A stretch of DNA of 64,000 nucleotides from an uncultured Bacteroidales bacterium. GTDB lineage: Bacteria > Bacteroidota > Bacteroidia > Bacteroidales > Muribaculaceae. The notes under the pieces were generated by a model that saw only the letters and a program-made list of their open reading frames with translations, had not been told where the DNA came from and did no database searches. The stretch is taken from the NCBI GenBank assembly GCA_902762385.1, contig CACWNQ010000010.1, forward strand, positions 90,019-154,018. Direction: 5' to 3'. The position numbers were made by a program, and so were the translations under genes. Below, in pieces: positions 8,306 to 17,165 of this stretch; position 1 is the first letter of the stretch; each line of letters starts with the position of its first letter.

Positions 8306-8338
8306 CAAGTCAATAATACAGCATAAATAAAATATACA

Positions 8339-10108
8339 ATGAATAACAATCTTGAACAATTGCGCGAGTTGATGCGCAGCAAGGGTGTGGAGGCCGTTAT
8401 CATTCCTGGCACCGACCCTCATCAGAGTGAATATGTGAGCGACTACTGGAAATTCCGCGACTGGCTCTCGGGATTTACAGGCAGCAATGGCACAGCAGTG
8501 GTAACCCTTAGGCATGCCAGCATGTGGACCGACTCAAGATACTTCCTGCAAGCCGGCATTGAGCTTGAAGGCAGTGGCTTTGAATTGCAAAATGTGGAAT
8601 ATCGCGGCGACTTGTCAATGATTATGCAGTGGCTCACCAACGACCTGCACGAAGACGACACTCTCGCCATCGACGGACGCCTTTTCTCGCTGATGGACAC
8701 CAATAGACTCGAGCAGATGTGCGGTGAGAACGGATTTCTTCTAGCAACCGACTTCTACCCTGATGAGACCATATGGAATGACCGACCACAGCGCCCAATG
8801 AACGAATGCTATGTGCATGACGAGGAATATGCTGGAGAGGATGTTGAGAGCAAGCTCACACGCACAATGGAAAAAGTGGAAGAAAGTGGTGCCGACAGCA
8901 TTCTCATTACAGCCCTCGACGAGATAGCATGGCTATTGAATCTGCGCAGCAGCGATGTGGATTTCACACCTGTGGCAATAGCCTTTTTCTATATGAGTGA
9001 GAATGACCGCGTCATCTTCACCGACGACGAGATGAGTAAGGACGTGAAGAATCATCTAGGCAACTACAATGTGCGCATCAAGGGATATAACGAGGTGGAG
9101 AAGTTCCTCGAAAAACGTAATATGAGCAACACCATCATGCTCGATCCCTATAAGGTAAGCGACACATTAGGTCAAGCACTGATGTGCGACAAAGTGTATG
9201 GAGCATCGCCAGTCGAAGCGCTAAAAGCAATCAAAAATGAGGTACAAATCAATGGTTTCCGCAGGGCTATGGAACGTGATGGAGCGGCATTAGTGCGACT
9301 TTTCATGTGGATTGAGCAAAATGCCTCCAGTGGCACTATCAACGAACTCGACGTGTGGGAGCAGGGCAAAATGGAGCGTGGAAAGAGCGACCTCTACCGA
9401 GGCGATAGCTTCGAGATGATATGCGGATACCGTGAGCATGGCGCTATCGTGCACTACACAGCCAATGCCGAGAGTGCCAGCACTCTGCAAGGCGAAGGTC
9501 TGCTGCTCGTCGATAGTGGTGCGCAATATCTCGACGGAACTACCGACATCACCCGCACTATCACCCTGGGTAACCCAACCGAACAAGAGAAGCATGACTT
9601 CACACTCGTTCTCAAGGGGCACCTTGCACTCAGCCGTGCCAAGTTCCCAGTGGGCACCACCGGCGTACAACTCGATGCATTTGCCCGCATGCCATTGTGG
9701 AACGAGGCTATGACCTACGGTCACGGCACAGGTCATGGCATGGGCCACTTCTTGGGCTGCCACGAGGGTCCTCACAGCATTCGCACTAACCTCAACCCTG
9801 TTGCTCTTGAGCCCGGCATGGTAACCAGCAACGAGCCAGGGCTGTACAAGACTGGCGAGTATGGCATCCGCACTGAAAACATACTCCTTGTGGTTGAAGG
9901 ACCAAAGACCGAGAACTTCGGTGACTTCCTAGAGTTTGAGACCTTAACGTTGTTCCCCTACGACACACGCCTCATCGACACCACGATGCTCACCCCCGAG
10001 GAAGTGCAACAGGTTAATGACTACCACGCAATGGTACTTGAGCGACTAACTCCTTACCTTAATGAGGAAGAAGCCGCTTGGCTTAAAACTAAATGTAAGG
10101 AAATCTAG
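8339..10108 (+). CDS. Xaa-Pro aminopeptidase (aminopeptidase P family, M24B)
   Basis: A protein of 589 residues without a signal peptide, so cytoplasmic. It has two creatinase-type N-terminal domains (about 1-130 and 150-300) and a C-terminal pita-bread M24 domain (about 310-530). Metal ligands are visible: Asp in LLLVDSGAQYLDGTTDITRT, His in GHGTGHGMGHFLG (about residue 460), Glu in TSNEPGLY and Glu in IRTENILLV. The enzyme removes N-terminal residues before proline. The length matches the three-domain aminopeptidase P form. The stop codon TAG is part of a CTAG-rich palindromic repeat. The gamma-carbonic anhydrase gene follows after 66 bases, so co-transcription is possible. Confidence 0.94.
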   Translation: MNNNLEQLRELMRSKGVEAVIIPGTDPHQSEYVSDYWKFRDWLSGFTGSNGTAVVTLRHASMWTDSRYFLQAGIELEGSGFELQNVEYRGDLSMIMQWLTNDLHEDDTLAIDGRLFSLMDTNRLEQMCGENGFLLATDFYPDETIWNDRPQRPMNECYVHDEEYAGEDVESKLTRTMEKVEESGADSILITALDEIAWLLNLRSSDVDFTPVAIAFFYMSENDRVIFTDDEMSKDVKNHLGNYNVRIKGYNEVEKFLEKRNMSNTIMLDPYKVSDTLGQALMCDKVYGASPVEALKAIKNEVQINGFRRAMERDGAALVRLFMWIEQNASSGTINELDVWEQGKMERGKSDLYRGDSFEMICGYREHGAIVHYTANAESASTLQGEGLLLVDSGAQYLDGTTDITRTITLGNPTEQEKHDFTLVLKGHLALSRAKFPVGTTGVQLDAFARMPLWNEAMTYGHGTGHGMGHFLGCHEGPHSIRTNLNPVALEPGMVTSNEPGLYKTGEYGIRTENILLVVEGPKTENFGDFLEFETLTLFPYDTRLIDTTMLTPEEVQQVNDYHAMVLERLTPYLNEEEAAWLKTKCKEI

Positions 10109-10136
10109 AATTTCTAAATTGTCTAGAATCTCTAGA
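10104..10136. repeat. CTAG-type intergenic palindrome, copy 1
   Basis: Two TCTAGAA-type half units in inverted order. This copy overlaps the TAG stop codon of the aminopeptidase gene. Related copies lie near 19877, 21238 and 32703. Confidence 0.6.
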
Positions 10137-10174
10137 GTTAATAGTAACTAAGAACTAAAAACTAAGAACTAAAA

Positions 10175-10690
10175 ATGGCAATAATAAGAAATGTAAGGGG
10201 ATTTACCCCAAAGATTGGCAAGGACACTTTCCTTGCTGACAATGCAGTAGTAGTGGGTGATGTTACCATTGGCGACGAGTGCAGCATATGGTTTGGTGCT
10301 GTGCTGCGTGGCGATGTCAACACCATCACCCTGGGTAACCGAGTTAACGTGCAGGACGGCAGCGTACTGCACACACTTTATCAAAAATCAACTATTGAAA
10401 TTGGCGACGACGTGTCGATAGGTCACAATGTTACCATTCACGGAGCCAAAATCCATGACATGGCACTCATTGGCATGGGTAGTGTGGTGCTCGACGATGC
10501 CGAGATTGGCGAAGGAGCCATTATCGCTGCTGGTAGCGTGGTGCTTAAGGGAACCAAGGTTGGCCCTCACGAACTCTGGGCAGGCTCACCCGCCAAGTTC
10601 AAAAAGATGGTCGATCCAGCCCAAGCTAAGGAAATCAACGTGAAAATCGCCCGCAACTACCTAATGTACAGCACCTGGTACGAGGATTAA
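10175..10690 (+). CDS. Gamma-class carbonic anhydrase-like hexapeptide-repeat protein
   Basis: A protein of 171 residues made of about seven turns of the left-handed beta-helix hexapeptide repeat, [LIV]-G-x-x-x-x, from about residue 10 to 135, and a C-terminal helix that packs on the trimer. His residues fitting the zinc site occur in the HTLYQKS and GHNVTIHGAKIHD segments. Family members hydrate CO2 or act as metal-binding trimers; activity cannot be settled from sequence here. The leader (10143-10172) holds repeated AACTAA units and no purine-rich ribosome-binding site, as is usual in Bacteroidales. Confidence 0.92.
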   Translation: MAIIRNVRGFTPKIGKDTFLADNAVVVGDVTIGDECSIWFGAVLRGDVNTITLGNRVNVQDGSVLHTLYQKSTIEIGDDVSIGHNVTIHGAKIHDMALIGMGSVVLDDAEIGEGAIIAAGSVVLKGTKVGPHELWAGSPAKFKKMVDPAQAKEINVKIARNYLMYSTWYED

Positions 10691-10799
10691 GTGTTAAGTG
10701 CTAAGTAGTTGCGCCATTGCATTTGATACCCAAATTACTAAAACACAAGTTGCGAATGAGAGCTTTTCTCGCTTGCGATTTTGTTGTTTATCGTCTGGC

Positions 10800-10819
10800 G
10801 GACAAGGCACGCCTTGTCC
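10800..10819. repeat. GGACAAGG palindrome, copy 1
   Basis: GGACAAGGC (10800-10808), two bases, then GCCTTGTCC (10811-10819): perfect 9-bp arms. A related palindrome lies at 63792-63808. It sits between converging genes and could also act as a transcription stop. Confidence 0.6.
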
Positions 10820-10833
10820 CTACCACTTAATAC

Positions 10834-11892
10834 TTACCTTGTCGTTCCCCTTACCACGAGCTGGGTGCGGACCATGCGTTTTTCGGCGCGGTCCATGGGG
10901 AGGTTGCCTTCAACCAGGTTGATAAGCACGTCGACAGCTTGAGCACCCACTTCTTGACCATTCTGCTTAACAGTGGTGAGCATGGGGTCGCACGAAATGG
11001 CACGTTCGCTGTCGGTAAAACCGCACACTGCCACCTCGTCTGGTACTTTCATTCCCATGCGTTTAGCGGTGTACATGATGCCTATTGCGGTCTCATCGTT
11101 GATGGCAAAGAAACCGTCGGGGCGATTTTTCATGCGTAGCAGCGATGGTGTGAGTTCCTCGGCAGCCTCACGTGTGTCGCATTGCCTTATAAGTTCCTCT
11201 TCAGGTTTGAGACCATGGTGGTACAGCGCATCTTTGTAGCCATTGAATCGGTTTTTCGAGATTTCCATATTCATGTTTGAGCCATAAAATGCCACTCGCC
11301 TGCAACCTGTCTCAATCATGTAGCTAACTGCCTTGTAAGCCCCCTGATAGTCATCAACTACCACACGATTAGCATTAAGTGCAGGACAAATGCGGTCGTA
11401 GAACACCAGTGGAATGCCACCGTTCACAAGCTTGATAAAGTGGTCATACTGAACAGTATCCTTAGCCTGCGACACGATAATGCCACACACCTTGTTCTTC
11501 TTGAATGATTCGCAAATAGCCACCTCACGGTCATAGCTTTCCTTGCTCTGAGCTACCATAATGCGGTAACCACGCTCCTTGGCCTCCTCTTCAATGCCAC
11601 TCAAGATTGATGCAAAATAAAAATGCACTATCTCGGGTAAGATTACGCCAATCACTTGTGAGGGCTTCTGACGACTGTGGCGAAGCTGCTCGGCTATCAC
11701 ATTGGGGTAATAGTCGTGCTCGCGGGCATACTGCTGTATCATCTCACGACGCTTCTTGCTAATATTAGGACTGTTTTTTAGGGCTCGCGACACAGTTGCC
11801 ACACTAACTCCAAGCTGTGCGGCAATGTCCTTCATTGTTAATGGTTGTTTCTCATTCATTTCGGTACCAATTATGGCTAAAGGATAAGTCAT
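10834..11892 (-). CDS. LacI-family transcriptional regulator of the starch-type locus
   Basis: A protein of up to 352 residues. The HTH is TMKDIAAQLGVSVATVSRAL (about 19-38), followed by the hinge and a periplasmic-binding-protein-like sugar-sensing domain (about 75-345). An ATG at 11859 (residue 12, MNEKQPLT) is closer to the HTH than the ATG at 11892 and may be the true start. The gene is divergent from the susC-D operon, with a perfect 12-bp palindrome between them. A 10/12 match to that palindrome lies upstream of the amylase gene. This supports control of the whole locus by a sugar effector, probably a maltooligosaccharide; the effector is inferred from the neighbours. Confidence 0.92.
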   Translation of the reverse strand: MTYPLAIIGTEMNEKQPLTMKDIAAQLGVSVATVSRALKNSPNISKKRREMIQQYAREHDYYPNVIAEQLRHSRQKPSQVIGVILPEIVHFYFASILSGIEEEAKERGYRIMVAQSKESYDREVAICESFKKNKVCGIIVSQAKDTVQYDHFIKLVNGGIPLVFYDRICPALNANRVVVDDYQGAYKAVSYMIETGCRRVAFYGSNMNMEISKNRFNGYKDALYHHGLKPEEELIRQCDTREAAEELTPSLLRMKNRPDGFFAINDETAIGIMYTAKRMGMKVPDEVAVCGFTDSERAISCDPMLTTVKQNGQEVGAQAVDVLINLVEGNLPMDRAEKRMVRTQLVVRGTTR

Positions 11893-11966
11893 TAGTATTC
11901 ACTCAATTGGCATTGCCTAAAAGTTGCAGCACACCACACACCGATGGCTCTTGCCCTTTGAGTTTT

Positions 11967-11974
11967 CAAAATTA
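11967..11974 (-). promoter_or_regulatory. -7 element of the LacI-family gene
   Basis: Reads TAATTTTG on the minus strand (TAnnTTTG). The nearest edge lies about 55 bases from the centre of the operator palindrome. Confidence 0.4.
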
Positions 11975-12023
11975 CAATTTTTCTTAAAAATGCTGTAAAT
12001 ATTATTTCTTAAATTATCTTAAT

Positions 12024-12035
12024 GCAAACGTTTGC
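12024..12035. promoter_or_regulatory. LacI-type operator
   Basis: GCAAACGTTTGC is a perfect 12-bp palindrome with the central CG typical of LacI/PurR/CcpA-type operators. It lies between the divergent LacI regulator and the susC operon, about 62 bases upstream of the susC -7 element and so does not overlap the core promoter. That position suits activation or looping better than simple blocking. Confidence 0.75.
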
Positions 12036-12091
12036 GCGCCTTTTAACACATAAATAAATATAGAAAAGGCTTCTTTTTTATTTAAAAGAAT

Positions 12092-12099
12092 TAATTTTG
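12092..12099 (+). promoter_or_regulatory. -7 element of the susC operon
   Basis: TAATTTTG fits TAnnTTTG, about 105 bases before the signal-peptide ATG. No TTTG is found at -33, in line with dependence on an activator. Confidence 0.4.
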
Positions 12100-12203
12100 T
12101 AGTTGCAAATTTTGCGCCTACCGCAAATTACCATAATTATTTCACTTAAAACAAATTATAAATACTAAATTTTTAACTTAATAACAATTTAACTAAAAAC
12201 AAG

Positions 12204-12308
12204 ATGAAGCAGGTAAACATTAGAATTCCCCAAAGGATTCTAGCCCTGATGATGGGACTTTTCCTATCCATCGGAGCACCGTTGTGGGTACCACCAACAC
12301 TGTGGTAA
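12204..12308 (+). pseudogene. Detached susC signal-peptide reading frame
   Basis: ATG at 12204 opens a 34-codon frame. Its first 25 residues are a SusC-type signal peptide (MKQVNIRIPQR, then LALMMGLFLSIGA), after which the frame reads unrelated residues and stops at TAA 12306-12308. The following SusC coding region is in another frame (see 12284-15424). The cleavage site and about the first 20-25 residues of the carboxypeptidase-regulatory-like domain that should follow are missing. The simplest reading is an out-of-frame deletion in susC, or a sequence or assembly error. Confidence 0.75.
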
Positions 12309-15300
12309 CCGACTTTGACGGTAACTTCACAATCACAGCACCAGCAGGAGCCCAGCTCCAAGTTTCTTCTATCGGTCTTCAACCACAGACCGTTACCGTC
12401 GCTCCTAACCTCGTTATTGAGCTTGTTGACGACTCTGAAATGCTCAAGGAGGTTGTTGTGATTGGTTACGGTGCTGTTAAGAAGAGCGACCTCACTGGTA
12501 GTGTCACAGCACTCAAACCCGACGCCAAGAACAAAGGTGTTGTAGTAAGTGCTCAGGACATGCTTAACGGTAAAGTTGCCGGTGTGAGCGTAACCAGTGG
12601 TGACGGTGCCCCAGGTGGTAGCGCTACAATCCGCATTCGTGGTGGTTCGTCACTTAATGCAAGTAACAACCCACTCATCGTTATCGATGGTATCGCCATG
12701 GATAACAATGGCATTAGTGGTGTATCTAACCCCCTCTCTCTCGTTAACCCACAGGATATCGAGAGCTTCAACGTATTGAAGGACGCCTCGGCAACCGCTA
12801 TCTACGGTTCGCGTGGTTCTAACGGTGTTATCATCATTACCACCAAGAAAGGCCGTCGTGGTCAGGAAGTTCCTCAAGTGAGCTATAATGGCAACATCAC
12901 TTTCAGCAAGAAAAAGAAAACCATCAAGGTTATGAACGGTGATGAGTATCGCAATTTTGTTGTTAACGCATTTGAGAACGACACTCGCAAACCCAATGTG
13001 ATGGGATATGCTTGGCGCAATGCAAAGAATCCTGATGGAAAAATCGAAATGCTCCGCAGTCTTAACACTCTTCAAAACGGACAGATTGTTAATGCAAAAG
13101 TTTCGGACATTGCACTTCCAGAAGGTTGGGAATGGGTTGATGGTGATGGCAATCAAGGTTTTGTGAATAGTCTGCTTGGCAACGCCAACACCGACTGGCA
13201 AAATGAGATTTACCGCACTGCAATCAGCCATGACCACAATGTAACTGTTGCAGGTTCGGTTGGTCACATTCTCCCTTATCGTCTTTCGCTCGGTTACACC
13301 GATCAGCAAGGTATCCTCAAGACTTCGGACTACAAGCGCTACACTATAGCCGTTAACCTGAGCCCATCGCTCTTTAACGACCACTTGACCATGAATCTTA
13401 ATGGTAAGCTCGCTTGGACCAAGTCGCGCTTCGCCGACACTGGCGCTGTGGGCAATGCAGTTCGCATGGATCCTACTCAGCCCGTTCGCAGCGATGATCC
13501 TAAGTATGCTGGCGTAGGTGGCTACTTCGACTGGATGCAGGTTAACAATGCCGATCCAGCTTGGCCCTACACCAAGAACACCAACGCTCCTTACAACCCC
13601 GTGGCAATGCTCGACAACCATGACAACAGCGGTAAGACTCGCTCGTTCATTGGTAGTGCCGACATCGATTATAAGATTCACGGTTTTGAGGACTTGCGCT
13701 TGCACTTGACACTGGGTGGTGACTTCACTCATGGTGAGGGTCACAACATCAGCGCCAACATCAGCAACACCTCTAACTACTGGGGCAACAACGCTTATTA
13801 CACCCAGTCGAAAGAGAACCTCCAGTTGAGTACCTATGCACAATACTACAAGGACTTCAACGACAAGCATCACTTCGACATCATGGCAGGTTACGAGTGG
13901 CAGCACAACTGGCGCAAGGAGTTCAACGAGTCATGGGGAACATACCCAATCAACTCGGCTCTTGTCTTCTCTGAGGCCGACAAGCTCATCTTTGGCCCTG
14001 GCATGTGGCTTCCTGGATGCGTTTACACTCCTGGCGAGCCTAAGGCTGGCTTGATTCGTGGCGAGGGCGTTTATCTCCAGAACAATGGCCTCGGTTATCG
14101 CACCGAGAACTTCTTGGTATCATTCTTCGGTCGTATGAACTACATCTACGACAGCAAGTACTACCTCACCTTTACTATGCGTTACGATGGTTCATCACGC
14201 TTCCGTGATCACTGGGCATTGTTCCCATCGGCAGCTCTTGCCTGGAACATTGCTGAGGAAGCATTCATGAAGGAAGGTCCTTTCAGCACCTTGAAGCTCC
14301 GCCTCGGTTGGGGTAAGACTGGTCAGCAGGAAGGCATCGGCGACTACAACTACTTTGCAAACTACGTGATGAGCAATGGCAGCATGGGTTCGTTCTACGA
14401 CCTCTTGGGCGACGGCTCTAAGGCAAGACCTAACGTTTACAACCCCGAACTCAAGTGGGAGACCACTACTACCACCAATGTTGGTCTTGACTGGGGTGTA
14501 TTGGAAGGACGCTTGACTGGTAGCATCGACTGGTACTACCGCAAGACTACCGACCTCTTGAACTGGGCAACCTTCTCGGCAATGACCAACTTCCGCAACG
14601 CGTTCTACAAGAACATCGGTTCGTTGCGTAACACTGGTATCGAGTTCTCAGTTAACTGGAAGGCCATCTCTACCGACGACCTGTTGTGGACTCTCGACTA
14701 TAACTTGACCTACAACAGCAACAAGGTTACTGAGCTCATCAGCAACGACCCAACTTACTTCGTTTCGACTGGTAGTATCGGTATCAACGGTAATGCTCAG
14801 GCACACTTCGTTGATCATCCTTCTCACTCGTTCTACGTTTATCAGCAGGTTTATGACCAGGATGGCAAGCCCATCGAGGGTCAGGTTGTTGACCGCAACG
14901 CCGACGGCGTAATCAGCGAGGCCGACAAGTATCTCTACAAGAGTCCTTGGGCTCCTGTTACCATGGGCTTTGCTTCGAAGCTCGAGTGGAAGAACTGGGA
15001 CTTCGGTTTCAGTCTGCGTGCTAGCCTTGGCAACTACTTGTTCAACAATGTGATGCAAGGCTATCACAACGTGAGCAACGCCGCCATCTTCGAGGAAGTT
15101 TCTGGTTTCTACCTGAACAACCGCCCTGTTGAGTCGGTTAACATGGGTTGGAAAACCTATGACAACGAGACCGTATTCAGCGACTACTGGGTACAGAACG
15201 CTTCGTTCCTGAAGTGTGACAACATCACTCTGGGTTACAGCTTCAACGAGCTGTTCAAGAGCAATGGCTACCACGGCCTTAACGGACGTGTGTATGGTAC

Positions 15301-15424
15301 TGTTTCTAACGTATTCTGCATTACCAAGTATGATGGCATCGATCCCGAGATCTTCGGTGGTATAGGTGGCGACATCTTCCCACGTCCTATCTCATTCATT
15401 CTTGGTTTGAGCCTGAACTTCTAA
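12284..15424 (+). CDS. susC: SusC-type TonB-dependent outer-membrane transporter (5' end disrupted)
   Basis: The frame encodes 1046 residues from the first available start codon, GTG 12284. It begins inside the carboxypeptidase-regulatory-like domain (TDFDGNFTITAP), continues with the plug (EVVVIGYGAVKKSDLTGSV, then IRIRGGSSLNASNNPLIVIDG) and a full beta-barrel to a terminal Phe (LGLSLNF). SusC imports oligosaccharides across the outer membrane with a SusD lid, powered by TonB. No signal peptide is present in this frame; one is encoded at 12204-12278 but one frame away. As written the protein could not be exported. It is the first gene of susC-susD-susE-susF. Family is certain; functional state is in doubt. 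Confidence 0.9.
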   Translation: MGTTNTVVTDFDGNFTITAPAGAQLQVSSIGLQPQTVTVAPNLVIELVDDSEMLKEVVVIGYGAVKKSDLTGSVTALKPDAKNKGVVVSAQDMLNGKVAGVSVTSGDGAPGGSATIRIRGGSSLNASNNPLIVIDGIAMDNNGISGVSNPLSLVNPQDIESFNVLKDASATAIYGSRGSNGVIIITTKKGRRGQEVPQVSYNGNITFSKKKKTIKVMNGDEYRNFVVNAFENDTRKPNVMGYAWRNAKNPDGKIEMLRSLNTLQNGQIVNAKVSDIALPEGWEWVDGDGNQGFVNSLLGNANTDWQNEIYRTAISHDHNVTVAGSVGHILPYRLSLGYTDQQGILKTSDYKRYTIAVNLSPSLFNDHLTMNLNGKLAWTKSRFADTGAVGNAVRMDPTQPVRSDDPKYAGVGGYFDWMQVNNADPAWPYTKNTNAPYNPVAMLDNHDNSGKTRSFIGSADIDYKIHGFEDLRLHLTLGGDFTHGEGHNISANISNTSNYWGNNAYYTQSKENLQLSTYAQYYKDFNDKHHFDIMAGYEWQHNWRKEFNESWGTYPINSALVFSEADKLIFGPGMWLPGCVYTPGEPKAGLIRGEGVYLQNNGLGYRTENFLVSFFGRMNYIYDSKYYLTFTMRYDGSSRFRDHWALFPSAALAWNIAEEAFMKEGPFSTLKLRLGWGKTGQQEGIGDYNYFANYVMSNGSMGSFYDLLGDGSKARPNVYNPELKWETTTTTNVGLDWGVLEGRLTGSIDWYYRKTTDLLNWATFSAMTNFRNAFYKNIGSLRNTGIEFSVNWKAISTDDLLWTLDYNLTYNSNKVTELISNDPTYFVSTGSIGINGNAQAHFVDHPSHSFYVYQQVYDQDGKPIEGQVVDRNADGVISEADKYLYKSPWAPVTMGFASKLEWKNWDFGFSLRASLGNYLFNNVMQGYHNVSNAAIFEEVSGFYLNNRPVESVNMGWKTYDNETVFSDYWVQNASFLKCDNITLGYSFNELFKSNGYHGLNGRVYGTVSNVFCITKYDGIDPEIFGGIGGDIFPRPISFILGLSLNF

Positions 15425-15457
15425 TTATTTAGACACATTTTATTAATATATATCAAA

Positions 15458-17125
15458 ATGAATAAGTATTTTAAATATATAGTATGTGCAGCTGCATTTC
15501 TGTTGATTTCAGGTCTTTCGTCGTGTATCAACGACCTTGACGTGGAGCCTATCGACCCATCACTGCAAAGCGATGTTACTCCCGAGCAGCTGTTCAACAA
15601 GTGCTATTCGGTTTTCGCCACTTCGGGTAACAACGGTGGCGACGACAACGTCGATGTAGACGGTCTTGACGGTGGTTTCCAGCACAAGTTCCGCCAGATG
15701 TGGAACTCTAACGAGCTCACCAGCGACGAGGCAATATGTGGTTGGGGTGACGAAGGTATTGCTTCCTACTGCCACAACAGCTACGACGCTAGCCACCCAA
15801 TGTTGCGTGGTTACTACTATGGTCTGTGTATCGGTATCACCTTCTGCAACCAGTATCTTGAGGTGTTTAACGACTACGATGCTACTATGAGTGCCGAGAT
15901 TCGCTTCTTGCGCGCATTCCAGTTCTACTTGCTCACCGATGCATTCGGCAACATTCCTTTCACCACTAAGATTTCGGGCGACAACCCCGAGCAGTACACT
16001 CGTGCACAGGTGTGTGAGTTTATCGAGAGTGAGCTTAAGGACATCATTGGCGAAGGCAGTGGTAACCAAGTTCTCAGCAACCCAATGCCAAAGAACTATG
16101 GCCAGACAGGCTTTGGCCGTGTTGACAAGGCTGCTGCATGGATGCTCCTTGCACGTCTCTACCTCAACTCGCAGGTTTACACTGGCACTGCTCGCTGGGC
16201 CGAGGCTCGCGACTATGCCAAGAAGGTTATGGATTCTAACTACAAGCTCTTCACTGGCGACTATGAAGGTACAGGCGTTGACGGTGTAGAGCGTCACTTC
16301 ACAGCTTACCAAATGCTCTTCATGGGCGACAATGGCACTAATGGCGCTATGGTTGAAGCTGTATTCCCAGTAATCCAAATGGGTACTCGCACCACTTCTT
16401 GGGGTGGCACAAACTTCCTGATTTGCTCTACCTTCGATGGTGACATGCACCCTTATCCCTATGATGACAGCGAGGTTAACGGTCTCTACAACAACAACAC
16501 TTGGGGTGGCAACCGTTGCCGTCCTGAGCTTATCAAGAAGTTCTTCAGCGACATCGAGGCTCCCGAAGGCCATGCCTACACCGTGGCTAAAGCTGCCGGT
16601 GACGACCGTGCCCTCTTCGAGACTGAAGGCCGTAATCTCAATGTTGAGAACGAGAGTGACTTCAAGTATGGCTACGCTGTTGCTAAGTTCACAAACTTCA
16701 AGTGCGATGGTTCTAAGGGTACTGACATTACATTTGCCGACTCACAGCTCATGTACATGCGTGCTGCCGAGGCTTACTTGACTTATGCCGAGGCTGTTAC
16801 CCGCATTGCTGGCAGTGGTGCTGCTCCTGCCGACGCAGTAGATGCCATCAACAAGATTCGTAAACGTGCTCATGCTACTGAAAAAGCATCTTATTCTCTT
16901 AACGACATTCTCGACGAGTGGAGCCGTGAGTTCTACTTCGAGGGACGTCGTCGTGTCGACCTGATTCGATTTGGTCAGTTTGGTGGCAATGCTAGCTACA
17001 AGTGGCAATGGAAGGGTGGCGCTTATGCAGGCCGCAACTTCGAGGCTTACCGCAACGTATTTGCTATCCCATCTGATGACCTGATTGCTAACCCCAACCT
17101 CAAGCAGAACGAGGGTTACAAATAA
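15458..17125 (+). CDS. susD: SusD-type starch/glycan-binding outer-membrane lipoprotein
   Basis: A protein of 555 residues. The signal peptide ends at a lipobox (GLSSC, Cys about residue 23) followed by INDLD; acidic residues after the Cys suit the Bacteroidetes surface-export signal. The mature part has the SusD/RagB fold: the N-terminal TPR helices (SAEIRFLRAFQFYLLTDAFGNIPF, about 145) and the C-terminal RagB/SusD segment (EFYFEGRRRVDLIRFGQF near 490 and a LKQNEGY end). SusD binds the glycan and caps the SusC pore. It starts 33 bases after susC. Substrate is inferred as starch or maltooligosaccharides from the flanking GH13 enzyme and SusE/F-like proteins. Confidence 0.95.
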   Translation: MNKYFKYIVCAAAFLLISGLSSCINDLDVEPIDPSLQSDVTPEQLFNKCYSVFATSGNNGGDDNVDVDGLDGGFQHKFRQMWNSNELTSDEAICGWGDEGIASYCHNSYDASHPMLRGYYYGLCIGITFCNQYLEVFNDYDATMSAEIRFLRAFQFYLLTDAFGNIPFTTKISGDNPEQYTRAQVCEFIESELKDIIGEGSGNQVLSNPMPKNYGQTGFGRVDKAAAWMLLARLYLNSQVYTGTARWAEARDYAKKVMDSNYKLFTGDYEGTGVDGVERHFTAYQMLFMGDNGTNGAMVEAVFPVIQMGTRTTSWGGTNFLICSTFDGDMHPYPYDDSEVNGLYNNNTWGGNRCRPELIKKFFSDIEAPEGHAYTVAKAAGDDRALFETEGRNLNVENESDFKYGYAVAKFTNFKCDGSKGTDITFADSQLMYMRAAEAYLTYAEAVTRIAGSGAAPADAVDAINKIRKRAHATEKASYSLNDILDEWSREFYFEGRRRVDLIRFGQFGGNASYKWQWKGGAYAGRNFEAYRNVFAIPSDDLIANPNLKQNEGYK

Positions 17126-17165
17126 TGATAGCTTAACACTTTAACATTATAAACAAGAGATTATT

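Noticed and set aside
10143-10172. AACTAA direct repeats before the gamma-carbonic anhydrase gene
   Set aside because: Similar A-rich leaders precede several genes here and are normal for Bacteroidales translation starts; not a CRISPR or regulatory array.
12650-13906. 418-codon frame on the minus strand inside susC
   Set aside because: Lies fully within a clearly coding SusC barrel and has no domain pattern; produced by the codon bias of the real gene.
15560-16573. 337-codon minus-strand frame inside susD
   Set aside because: Antisense to conserved SusD motifs; no recognisable protein.
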